Shown: positions 7,628 through 12,767, counted from the stretch's first letter. The stretch: 12,767 bases of DNA from an uncultured bacterium (GCA_945788485.1 CALZMB010000035.1:1-12767); one strand, 5' to 3'. Numbers and translations are program-made. Notes: generated from the sequence alone by a model not told the origin.

Positions 7628-8614
7628 ATGAAGAAAGCATTATCCCTTGCAGCCTTGGCGTTCGTCTCATTAGGCGCCATGGCACAACAGAATGTTCGTT
7701 TCCAGACGGCATGTCATCCTCGCGATGTCATGCACTACGACACAAAGACGCTTCGTGAGCGTTTCGTGATGGAGAAGGTGATGTCAGCCGACGAGATCAA
7801 CCTCACCTATTCTCAGTACGACCGTTTCATTTTCGGCGGCGCGATGCCAGTGACAAAAGACCTTAAGCTCGAGAACTTCACCGCCCTTGGCCTTTCGGTT
7901 GACAAGACCATCGCCGAGCCGTATTTCCTCTACAACCGTGAGATGGGCATCATCAACTGCGGTCAGGGCACCGGCTCTGTCCTCGTTGACGGAAAAGAGT
8001 ATGTCCTCGGTCCGAAAGAGGCTCTCTATGTTGGCCGCGGCCACATGCAGGACAAGAAAGGCAACTGGATTGACTGCAACAAAGACGTTGTCTTCCGTTC
8101 AAAGGACGCGAAGAACCCTGCCAAGTTCTACATCAACTCCGCTACCGCCCACAAGCACTACAAGACGCAGTGGGTCACTCTCGACGGCCGCAAAGGCTCT
8201 CTTAAGGCAGCCATCTGGGGCCCTGTCGGCACCAAGGAAGAGGCAAATGGCCGCACCATCTACAAACTCATCGTGCGCGATGCCCTGCAAGAGGGTCCCT
8301 GCCAGCTTCAGATGGGTCTCACACAGCTTGAGCCGGGTGCTGTATGGAACACCATGCCGCCTCACACCCACGGCCGCCGCATCGAGGCATACTATTATTT
8401 CAACCTGCCAGAAGGCCAGACCATCTCTCATGTCATGGGCGAGCCACAGGAGACACGCAACGTGTGGCTGCACAACGAGCAGGCTATCATGAGCCCGGAG
8501 TGGTCCATCCACGCTGCTTCCGGCACATACTACTACACCTTCATCTGGGGTATGGCAGGCGAGAACCTTGAATACAACGACAAGGACGTGGTGCCTGTGA
8601 TAGACATCAGATAA
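7628..8614 (+). CDS. kduI: 5-keto-4-deoxyuronate isomerase with signal peptide
   Basis: KduI converts 5-keto-4-deoxyuronate (from unsaturated uronates released by pectin and similar lyases) to 3-deoxy-2,5-diketogluconate. The 328-residue protein matches E. coli KduI (278 residues) through most of its length, for example LYVGRG, AKFYIN, WNTMPPHTHGRRIE, GEPQETRN, LHNEQAIMSPEWSIH and FIWGMAGEN. The cupin metal ligands are present as H246, H248, E253 and H295 with the same spacing as E. coli H196, H198, E203 and H245. Two things differ. The N-terminus is a signal peptide (MKKALSLAALAFVSLGAMA, cut before Q20), and about 12 extra residues lie near 138-152 (around HMQDKKGNWIDC). Homology to KduI begins downstream of the signal sequence, so the peptide is an added extension. 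The frame is open upstream into the permease gene, but ATG 7628 is the start that gives the leader peptide. Probably periplasmic and cotranscribed with the two genes upstream. Confidence 0.94.
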   Translation: MKKALSLAALAFVSLGAMAQQNVRFQTACHPRDVMHYDTKTLRERFVMEKVMSADEINLTYSQYDRFIFGGAMPVTKDLKLENFTALGLSVDKTIAEPYFLYNREMGIINCGQGTGSVLVDGKEYVLGPKEALYVGRGHMQDKKGNWIDCNKDVVFRSKDAKNPAKFYINSATAHKHYKTQWVTLDGRKGSLKAAIWGPVGTKEEANGRTIYKLIVRDALQEGPCQLQMGLTQLEPGAVWNTMPPHTHGRRIEAYYYFNLPEGQTISHVMGEPQETRNVWLHNEQAIMSPEWSIHAASGTYYYTFIWGMAGENLEYNDKDVVPVIDIR

Positions 8615-8644
8615 TCGCGACGCCCGCTGTCATATATACAAACG

Positions 8645-8721
8645 AAAAAGTGACGGCTTCCGTTCCGTTTGCCTCGGGATATTTTCCTTCGGCGGCGGAA
8701 TGGAAGCCGTCTCTTTTTTTT
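8645..8721. terminator. Bidirectional intrinsic terminator between convergent genes
   Basis: GACGGCTTCCGTTCCG (8652-8667) pairs with CGGAATGGAAGCCGTC (8696-8711), 16 bp with one G-U pair. On the plus strand an almost pure T-run follows (8712-8721), ending the kduI transcript. On the minus strand the stem is followed by the complement of AAAAA (8645-8649), a T-run that can end the outer-membrane gene whose stop is at 8766. The position between converging genes fits a shared terminator. Confidence 0.92.
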
Positions 8722-8765
8722 ATCTGCCTCTCAGCTTTGTCGCGTTGTCGGGGCGGGGCAGGATG

Positions 8766-9470
8766 TCAGAAATTCACGCCTATGCTTATCATGAACGACG
8801 TGTTGTGCGTGCTGTCGAAGGTGTCGTTCGAGATATTCGCGAGGCCGTGCTCGTATGCTATGTCTGCATACAAGGCGTCGTATGCCACCCCGCATCCTAT
8901 CTTCAGTCCGCCGTCGAAGCGGCTGAATCGCGGCTGTGTCGGTGTGTCGTCTCCGAATGCGCTGTATGCCTCCCTGTCGAGGAAGTTCTTTATCTTGCCG
9001 CCCACGCCGCAGGCGAGGTATCCTCCGGCATACGGCTGTATGGCGACGTGCCGTGCCGGCGAGATGCTGTATTTCACCGTTATCGGCATCTGGAGATAGT
9101 TCAGGCTGTACGAGAAGTTCTCCCTTCCGCCGCCTTTCTTCCCGCCTTTCTCGTTATACAGCAGTCCCGATTCGAGGTATAGAGGCGTATATCGCGAGAG
9201 AGGCATGCCTGCCACGATGCCGAGGTTCAGTCCTGTGCGCGACTGTCCGCTGTCGAGCAGCGGGTCGTCCGACTGCACTGTGCTGAATGTCGCGCCCAAT
9301 CGCAGCCCGACATAGTAGTCGCCGCCGAGTATGCTGTAGCGGCTGTTGCGCTGGCTGTAGTCGAGGCGGTCTGTCTCCGGGTTGTAGTATTGGCTGTTGC
9401 GGAAGTGTTGCGCGCTGCATGGCAGTGTTGCTGCTATGGCGATGCTGAGGATGAGGGTCTTTGCTTTCAT
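8766..9470 (-). CDS. PorT-like outer-membrane beta-barrel protein
   Basis: The 234-residue product has a signal peptide (MKAKTLILSIAIAATLPCSA, cut before Q21) followed by alternating hydrophobic strands typical of the small outer-membrane barrel family found throughout Bacteroidetes (PorT / beta-barrel domain families). Signature parts are YYVGLRLGATFS (52-63), PLYLESGLLYNEKGGK (96-111), YLQMPITVKY (125-134), AIQPYAGGYLA (143-153) and GLKIGCGVAYDALYADIAYEHGL (188-210). It ends in an outward-alternating strand with terminal Phe (SIGVNF), the usual signal for barrel assembly. The substrate or role is unknown. It is transcribed leftward from a likely promoter at 9597-9604, with a leader of over 100 nt carrying a duplicated palindrome. 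It converges on kduI and shares its terminator. Confidence 0.88.
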   Translation of the reverse strand: MKAKTLILSIAIAATLPCSAQHFRNSQYYNPETDRLDYSQRNSRYSILGGDYYVGLRLGATFSTVQSDDPLLDSGQSRTGLNLGIVAGMPLSRYTPLYLESGLLYNEKGGKKGGGRENFSYSLNYLQMPITVKYSISPARHVAIQPYAGGYLACGVGGKIKNFLDREAYSAFGDDTPTQPRFSRFDGGLKIGCGVAYDALYADIAYEHGLANISNDTFDSTHNTSFMISIGVNF

Positions 9471-9502
9471 GTCTTTGTGGGTTTTTGTTTTTTTTCTTTT
9501 TG

Positions 9503-9568
9503 TTCTTCGACCTGGTCGAAGAATACCGGGGTTGGCTTTCTTCTGTCTGGTCGAAGAATACCGGGGTT
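9503..9568. repeat. Two tandem 31-bp repeats with palindromic core
   Basis: The unit at 9503-9533 recurs at 9538-9568, exactly 35 bp apart, with differences confined to three adjacent bases (9509-9511 versus 9544-9546). The last 22 bp, starting CTGGTCGAAGAATACC, are identical. Copy 1 contains a perfect dyad: TTCTTCGACC (9503-9512), a single central T, then GGTCGAAGAA (9514-9523). Copy 2 keeps TTCTTC and GGTCGAAGAA, but the three changes weaken the dyad. The pair lies between the -7 box and the ATG of the minus-strand barrel gene, so it would be in the mRNA leader, where copy 1 can form a 9-bp hairpin with a three-base loop. It may be an operator, a leader structure or members of a dispersed repeat family. 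Confidence 0.85.
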
Positions 9569-9596
9569 ATGAGGGTCGAGCTCTCGTTTCATGCTG

Positions 9597-9604
9597 CAAA
9601 GTTA
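9597..9604 (-). promoter_or_regulatory. -7 promoter box of the PorT-like gene
   Basis: Read on the minus strand these bases are TAACTTTG, a perfect TAnnTTTG -7 box. The -33 region, about 20 nt further upstream, has no clear TTTG; the intervening spacer is T-rich (complement of the A-run at 9607-9615). The predicted start would give a leader of roughly 115-120 nt ahead of the ATG at 9470, including both 31-bp repeats. Confidence 0.55.
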
Positions 9605-9713
9605 TAGAAAAAAAACGTGCCTGCCATGTCGGTTATCCCTATTAGCTTTGGGGAAACCCCTAAATGCAGCCTGTCATGCCAGAGGGAGTCTCAACCGTCA
9701 CTGTCTCACCGTT

Positions 9714-11663
9714 TCATAGCCTAACAACGAAGCCCACGCCCACCTCGTTCGGAAACATACGGTAGTCGTAGTGCGAGACACTCCTCTCGTCTGTTTTCGT
9801 CACGTCGCGTGTCCTGCCTGTCATCGACAGTCTTGTGAAAGCATGTATGCAGAATCTCTCCCATGTCTTCGTGATGTCGAACAGTCCAGCCACATAGTCG
9901 CCCGTTGTCACCGTCGCCGCCTTCACCTTGCTGAAATAGTTCATCTGCATCCCCGCTGTCCATCCCTTGCCCCATGTCAGCGTCGGTATCACGCCCACGC
10001 AGAAATATTTGTAGCTGTCTTTTATCTCCCCCGTGTGCAGACTGTTGTGATACACGTTCGCCGTTGTCGCCACTGCAAACGCGCCGTGTCTGTATCTCGC
10101 CATCACGTTCGCGCTCACGATGTCCGCATGGCCGTCGTTGATGAACGAAGTATATCTCAACGCCAGTCCAATCACCCCTGGCGGCGGTGTTTTCTCGTAT
10201 ATGCAGTCGCTTATGATATCTGAGACATGATAGTATTTCAGTGCCCCGCATATTTGCAGTGTGCTGCCCGCCCATCTGAACGCTCCGTTATAGTCCACCA
10301 TCACCTCGTGGTTCAGCGTCGGTGTCAGTCCTTCGTTCCCCTTGCTGTATATCTGCGCGAGCGGGTCGTATATCAGCACAGGGTATATCTGTCCCTCCGT
10401 CGGGCGTGTCAGTTCCCTGTCCGCTATTATGCGTACCGTCTGCCTGCTGGCGAATCTCCATTCGAGAATCATCTTCGCCGTGATGTCGTTGCTGGCATGG
10501 TTGTACGGCTCGTCTTTCAAGTTCACGTTGTATTCATAGTGCTGGTAGTTGCCTTGCAGTTTCATTCTCCATTTCCCGAACTTCCCTTCAAACCTCACGA
10601 AAGGCGTCACATAGAACGTGTTTATGTCCGAGAGATACTCCCTCTCTCTTGCGTCTATGAAGTCGAGGTCCGTGTTCTCCACCTCCTCGTTCCTCCATGT
10701 CGCGCTTCCGTTCACTCCCGCCGTCAGGTCCGCCCCCATGTCCGTCTTCTTTCCCCTGAGCAGGTTGAATTTGTATTCTATGTTTCCCGATACGGTGTGC
10801 GCCCTGTTGTGGTTGTCATACAGTTGGCTGCTGTAGTCCTCGGTGTATGCGTGTGCCGGCGTGTAGGCATATTGCAGCTCCGTCGTTATCTTGTCGCCTG
10901 TGCTTAGGTTGTTCTCATATCCCAACAGCGACTGCAGCGTCATCTTGCTCTGCGTCTTGCGTGTCTTGTATTCTCCCGCCCCTATGTCATATTTGTCAGC
11001 CGTTGACATCTCCGACACGAAGAATTTCACTTGCTGCTGCGGGGTGGGGCAGTAGTACAGGTAACATCTCGCCATGTTGTTGTAGAATCTCTCCTTAGTC
11101 TCCGTCGCCTCCGACTTTATGGCTTTCCCGTCGCGGTAGTCCGTTGTCGTGCTTGTCGTCGTCGCGCGGTATATCTCTCCCATGGCAATGCCCGTCAGTC
11201 TTATCTTGTCTTTGCTGTAGCACATATTCAGCTGCGGCATCACATCCCACGGGTATCCCATCTCCATCGACGCACTTCCCCACAGCGTGTCTTTCGTCTT
11301 GCTCGTCTGTCTCAGCGTGATGTCGATGCTCCCTCCTGTGCCGTTGTTGTTATATGTAGAGAGCGGGTCTTCCGTAATCTCAATCTTCTCAATGTCTCCC
11401 AGTCTTATCTGTGTCAGCGCCACATCGCGTGCGTCTCCCACCGACATTCCGTGCAGCTTGATGTCGTAGTTCACGAACAGCGATTCCGTCTGCCGTTCCA
11501 GCAGCTCGGGCAGCAGCGACAACACCGTGTTCGCCTGTGTCAGCGGCGACAGGCGGATAGAATCAGCATAGATAATCTTCTTGTCATAGTCCATATCGAC
11601 AATCTGCCCTCGGCATACTGCGGCAGAGGCAAGAAGCAGGAGGATGAAGAGAAGGCTTTTCAT
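9714..11663 (-). CDS. TonB-receptor-like outer-membrane barrel protein
   Basis: The 649-residue protein has a signal peptide (MKSLLFILLLLASAAVCRG, likely cut before Q20). A plug-like domain follows at about 40-120: NTVLSLLPELL..., IKLHG, IRLGDIEKIEITEDP, then NNGTGGSIDITL, the classic end of a TonB-receptor plug. The remainder (about 121-649) is rich in alternating strands and resembles the outer-membrane barrel family 3 of Bacteroidetes TonB-dependent receptors. It is shorter than most of these: there is no N-terminal carboxypeptidase-regulatory-like domain, no obvious TonB box and no SusD partner beside it. The terminal strand ends in VVRL rather than an aromatic residue. Substrate unknown. 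It is driven by a near-perfect promoter at 11690-11721. No canonical terminator is visible below its stop, so read-through into the barrel gene downstream is possible. Confidence 0.85.
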   Translation of the reverse strand: MKSLLFILLLLASAAVCRGQIVDMDYDKKIIYADSIRLSPLTQANTVLSLLPELLERQTESLFVNYDIKLHGMSVGDARDVALTQIRLGDIEKIEITEDPLSTYNNNGTGGSIDITLRQTSKTKDTLWGSASMEMGYPWDVMPQLNMCYSKDKIRLTGIAMGEIYRATTTSTTTDYRDGKAIKSEATETKERFYNNMARCYLYYCPTPQQQVKFFVSEMSTADKYDIGAGEYKTRKTQSKMTLQSLLGYENNLSTGDKITTELQYAYTPAHAYTEDYSSQLYDNHNRAHTVSGNIEYKFNLLRGKKTDMGADLTAGVNGSATWRNEEVENTDLDFIDAREREYLSDINTFYVTPFVRFEGKFGKWRMKLQGNYQHYEYNVNLKDEPYNHASNDITAKMILEWRFASRQTVRIIADRELTRPTEGQIYPVLIYDPLAQIYSKGNEGLTPTLNHEVMVDYNGAFRWAGSTLQICGALKYYHVSDIISDCIYEKTPPPGVIGLALRYTSFINDGHADIVSANVMARYRHGAFAVATTANVYHNSLHTGEIKDSYKYFCVGVIPTLTWGKGWTAGMQMNYFSKVKAATVTTGDYVAGLFDITKTWERFCIHAFTRLSMTGRTRDVTKTDERSVSHYDYRMFPNEVGVGFVVRL

Positions 11664-11689
11664 AGTGAATGGTTTTAGGGTTTCTGTGC

Positions 11690-11721
11690 CAAAGGTACGA
11701 ATAATTTTTTGAACTCCAAAA
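11690..11721 (-). promoter_or_regulatory. Bacteroidetes promoter of the TonB-receptor-like gene
   Basis: On the minus strand TTTTG (plus 11717-11721) is followed after 19 nt by TACCTTTG (plus 11690-11697), an exact fit to TTTG-N19-TAnnTTTG. Transcription would start close to 11683-11686 and give a leader of about 20 nt before the ATG at 11663. This is the best promoter match in the window. Confidence 0.8.
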
Positions 11722-11752
11722 GGATTTGTGAAGAATGTTGAGGCTTGTTGTT

Positions 11753-11824
11753 GTTATTATCGTTATTATCGTTATTATCGTTAGTAACGTTATTATCGTT
11801 AGTAACGTTATTCTCGTTGTTGCC
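11753..11824. repeat. 9-bp tandem repeat array (GTTATTATC type)
   Basis: Eight consecutive 9-bp units are present: GTTATTATC three times, GTTAGTAAC, GTTATTATC, GTTAGTAAC, then the diverged GTTATTCTC and GTTGTTGCC. The reverse complement reads GATAATAAC. The array keeps short frames open on both strands (Asn/Asp-rich on minus, Val/Ile-rich on plus), which is a side effect of the period of nine and not evidence of a gene. It lies just upstream of the TonB-receptor-like promoter. Confidence 0.9.
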
Positions 11825-11853
11825 GATTTGCCGTTCTCTCTCTGGCAAAAGTT

Positions 11854-11883
11854 CAGCCGTCGCGTTTCCCAACGCGGCGGCTG
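11854..11883 (-). terminator. Strong hairpin, possible minus-strand terminator
   Basis: CAGCCGTCGCGTT (11854-11866) pairs with AACGCGGCGGCTG (11871-11883) around a TCCC loop, 13 bp with a single T-G pair. On the minus strand it is followed by AACTTTTGCC, a weak T-run; on the plus strand no T-run follows. It could end a short minus-strand transcript from about 12.2 kb before it enters the TonB-receptor-like promoter. The first 12 bases recur at 12746-12757, where the T-run is better. Confidence 0.5.
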
Positions 11884-11945
11884 TATAGGTTTAGATGTTG
11901 CATTTGGTTCCTGGCTTCACAGCTTGTCACCTCCTGTTTCATCAC

Positions 11946-11963
11946 GGCATTGCGAGCAATGCC
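11946..11963. repeat. Short perfect inverted repeat
   Basis: GGCATTGC and GCAATGCC flank a two-base centre (GA), giving a 7-8 bp hairpin. Only TTT follows on the plus strand, and no T-run on the minus strand, so it is a poor terminator. It may be an ordinary RNA hairpin or protein-binding dyad; nothing nearby decides. Confidence 0.5.
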
Positions 11964-12033
11964 TTTAGAAAACTACTATTAGGTTTATTTAACCGCTATT
12001 ACGTTATTTAAAACTGTTCTATGAAAATTCCGT

Positions 12034-12129
12034 TTATTTCACCACCACCTTTCTGCCGTTGGTGATATATATGCCCTTTTGTTTTCTGAAAATGTCTGTT
12101 CTTACCATCTTTGTGTGCAAATAATACAT
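12034..12129 (-). pseudogene. Orphan type IX sorting-signal-like C-terminal fragment
   Basis: This minus-strand frame of 31 codons starts at ATG 12129 (MYYLHTKMVRTDIF...) and ends KGIYITNGRKVVVK just before TAA. In Prevotella and relatives, the last residues of proteins exported by the type IX system commonly look like KGIYIvNGkKVvvK, so this is very like the end of a sorting domain. No large protein is attached: the frame is open only back to a TGA near 12186. It could be the eroded end of a lost secreted protein, a repeated fragment, or a small expressed peptide. The overlapping 74-codon frame at 12008-12232 reads the same DNA out of phase and lacks the motif. The motif is seen; its origin is inferred. 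Confidence 0.5.
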
Positions 12130-12150
12130 TTCGAATATGTCCGTAGCGCA

Positions 12151-12184
12151 GAGAGACTGAGCCGAAGCCCAGTCTCTTGTTTTT
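12151..12184 (+). terminator. Terminator-like hairpin on the plus strand
   Basis: AGAGACTG (12152-12159) pairs with CAGTCTCT (12170-12177), with inner GC/GC around CGAA after one A-C mismatch. TTGTTTTT follows on the plus strand. This has the form of an intrinsic terminator, yet no plus-strand gene lies upstream back to kduI. Possible explanations are an unannotated small RNA, a remnant, or a structure that acts in the minus-strand transcript, where it would lie in the leader of the sorting-signal-like frame. Confidence 0.5.
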
Positions 12185-12212
12185 CACATAATTATTCATG
12201 TGGAAAGCAAGG

Positions 12213-12220
12213 CAAATATA
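12213..12220 (-). promoter_or_regulatory. Candidate minus-strand -7 box
   Basis: Read on the minus strand these bases are TATATTTG, a perfect TAnnTTTG box. No good TTTG is found 19-21 nt upstream, so the call is tentative. If active, it would drive a short transcript across the hairpin at 12151-12177 and the sorting-signal-like frame, possibly ending at the hairpin 11854-11883. Confidence 0.3.
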
Positions 12221-12312
12221 CGAATTTAACAACTCTTTTTCATACCTCTTGCGAAGAGGAATGTGGATAGTTTTGTAGATAAACCTTGTAAAGTTAATAA
12301 TTTATTTTATAT

Positions 12313-12385
12313 CAACCAAATAAAACAGCAACTTTTTTACTGCATTTTTGTTACATATCAAAAGAGAATTGTCTTATTTTGGTTG
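12313..12385. repeat. Imperfect inverted repeat in AT-rich DNA
   Basis: CAACCAAATAAAACA (12313-12327) is matched in inverted orientation by TGTCTTATTTTGGTTG (12370-12385), with one extra base and one G-T type difference, separated by about 42 nt of T-rich sequence. It may be chance in low-complexity DNA or part of a larger folded element; no function is evident. Confidence 0.35.
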
Positions 12386-12528
12386 GAAAATAACAGTTTT
12401 TGTCCCGTATAATACACTGATTCATAATATGATATATAACGACATTCTTCTATTCGCAAGAGCGGGTTGTGTACTGAAGAATATTATATTTGCCAATCAA
12501 CACTTGTGCTAAAATTTGTACATCACAT

Positions 12529-12585
12529 GGTTTTTTGCACTAAACGAATCGTGTCGGATTCGCTTAGTGACGAGTAACAAAAACC
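12529..12585. repeat. Nested hairpin with complementary T and A flanks
   Basis: CACTAA and CGAATC (12538-12543 and 12545-12550) pair with GATTCG and TTAGTG (12557-12562 and 12564-12569), one A-C mismatch between them, around the loop GTGTCG. The outer flanks GGTTTTT (12529-12535) and AAAAACC (12579-12585) can also pair, extending the fold across an internal loop. The T-run is upstream and the A-run downstream on both strands, so this is not an intrinsic terminator. Confidence 0.6.
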
Positions 12586-12618
12586 AATATAATACAATGT
12601 ATAGTGTAGTTTGTCTTA

Positions 12619-12737
12619 TTTATCACGACAACAGAGACAACAAAAACAACATTCGTGTAGCTAAACTGCTGTCCGTGATATATCACGGACGGCAGTTGCA
12701 TCAGTGTTGTCGTTGTTGTCTCTGTTGTCGTGATAAA
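12619..12737. repeat. Nested long inverted repeat element
   Basis: The 33-bp left arm (12619-12651, starting TTTATCACGACAACAGAG) and right arm (12705-12737) are inverted copies matching at 31 of 33 positions. Between them is a second, 34-bp palindrome (12664-12697) centred on GATA/TATC, in which 16 of the 17 pairs match and the remaining one is a T-G pair. Each outer arm is itself built of a 9-bp GACAACAnn period. As RNA it would make a long stem topped by a second strong hairpin; as DNA it could form a cruciform. No coding frame explains it. It could be a small non-autonomous mobile element or structured RNA. No clear target-site duplication is visible at its edges. Confidence 0.85.
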
Positions 12738-12767
12738 CAAAAAAGCAGCCGTCGCGTCTGTCGATGC
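12738..12767 (-). terminator. Probable minus-strand terminator cut by the window edge
   Basis: CAGCCGTCGCGT (12746-12757) repeats exactly the left arm of the hairpin at 11854-11883. On the minus strand it is followed by GC and then six T (plus A-run 12739-12744), the form expected of the 3' arm and T-run of an intrinsic terminator. The matching arm should lie at or beyond the end of the window, implying a minus-strand gene to the right. This is a prediction from half a structure. Confidence 0.4.

Larger units (their letters stand above)
11664..12767. other. Repeat-rich stretch without a convincing gene
   Basis: This 1.1-kb interval begins with the TonB-receptor-like promoter and then holds a 9-bp array, several hairpins, the orphan sorting-signal-like frame and nested inverted repeats, all listed separately. 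From about 12190 to 12650 it is notably AT-rich compared with the coding parts. No open frame is longer than about 77 codons, and the longer ones depend on the tandem array or overlap the promoter. A 27-codon plus-strand frame at 12429-12512 (MIYNDILLF...) has no supporting signal. No tRNA, rRNA or CRISPR array is visible. Confidence 0.7.

Noticed and set aside
9503..9568. CRISPR array
   Set aside because: There are only two repeat copies, the gap is 4 bp, and no spacers or cas genes are present.
9650..9660. GGGGAAACCCC hairpin as terminator of the TonB-receptor-like gene
   Set aside because: The stem is only 4 bp and no T-run follows on the minus strand.
10227..10907. 226-codon plus-strand frame opposite the TonB-receptor-like gene
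   Set aside because: Its composition is typical of an antisense shadow (Arg, Val and His rich) and the minus-strand gene has a signal peptide, plug motifs and a promoter.
11675..11872. 65-codon minus-strand frame rich in Asn and Asp
   Set aside because: The repeat NND tract is simply the 9-bp array read in frame, and the frame runs across the promoter of the TonB-receptor-like gene.
11735..11968. 77-codon plus-strand frame rich in Val and Ile
   Set aside because: The hydrophobic part is the other reading of the 9-bp array; no start signal or family resemblance supports it.
12485..12492. Plus-strand TATATTTG as a promoter for a small RNA
   Set aside because: The -7 box is perfect, but the nearest TTG is only 15 nt upstream instead of 19-21, and no gene follows.
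12429..12512. 27-codon plus-strand frame (MIYNDILLF...)
   Set aside because: It is short and in AT-rich DNA, and no correctly spaced promoter, homology or conserved motif supports it.

Overview
The window looks like a chromosomal segment of a member of the Bacteroidales, most likely Prevotella or a close relative. The evidence is a Bacteroidetes-type rpoB-rpoC pair, promoters of the TTTG / TAnnTTTG kind, genes with no Shine-Dalgarno sequence, PorT-like and TonB-receptor-like outer-membrane barrels, and a C-terminal peptide resembling the type IX secretion sorting signal (KGIYITNGRKVVVK). Genus is an inference; no rRNA or other marker besides rpoB/rpoC is present.

Layout, left to right. Positions 1-4695 hold the 3' end of rpoB, an intercistronic hairpin, complete rpoC and a very strong intrinsic terminator. 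Positions 4734-8721 hold a plus-strand group with its own candidate promoter: a secreted DUF4861 protein, a GatC-type PTS EIIC membrane protein and a KduI isomerase that carries a signal peptide. It closes with a strong, apparently bidirectional terminator. Positions 8766-11721 hold two minus-strand outer-membrane barrel genes, each with a TAnnTTTG -7 box; the first has a duplicated palindromic repeat in its presumed 5' leader. Positions 11722-12767 hold no convincing full-length gene, but are packed with structure: a 9-bp tandem array, several hairpins, an orphan 31-codon reading frame ending in a sorting-signal-like sequence, nested inverted repeats, and what looks like half of a terminator for a minus-strand gene beyond the right edge.

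The most interesting biology is the three-gene cassette after rpoC. KduI normally isomerises 5-keto-4-deoxyuronate from pectin or other uronate polymers in the cytoplasm. Here it has all four metal ligands but also a clear signal peptide, next to another exported protein and an EIIC permease with no EIIA or EIIB in view. This suggests that unsaturated uronates are handled in the periplasm and taken up by a permease that may not phosphorylate its substrate. That is a hypothesis from gene context and signal peptides, not something the sequence proves. The second region worth attention is the repeat-rich interval at 11.7-12.77 kb, where two copies of a composite module (9-bp GAYAAYAAC array plus a CAGCCGTCGCGT hairpin arm) occur about 0.9 kb apart.
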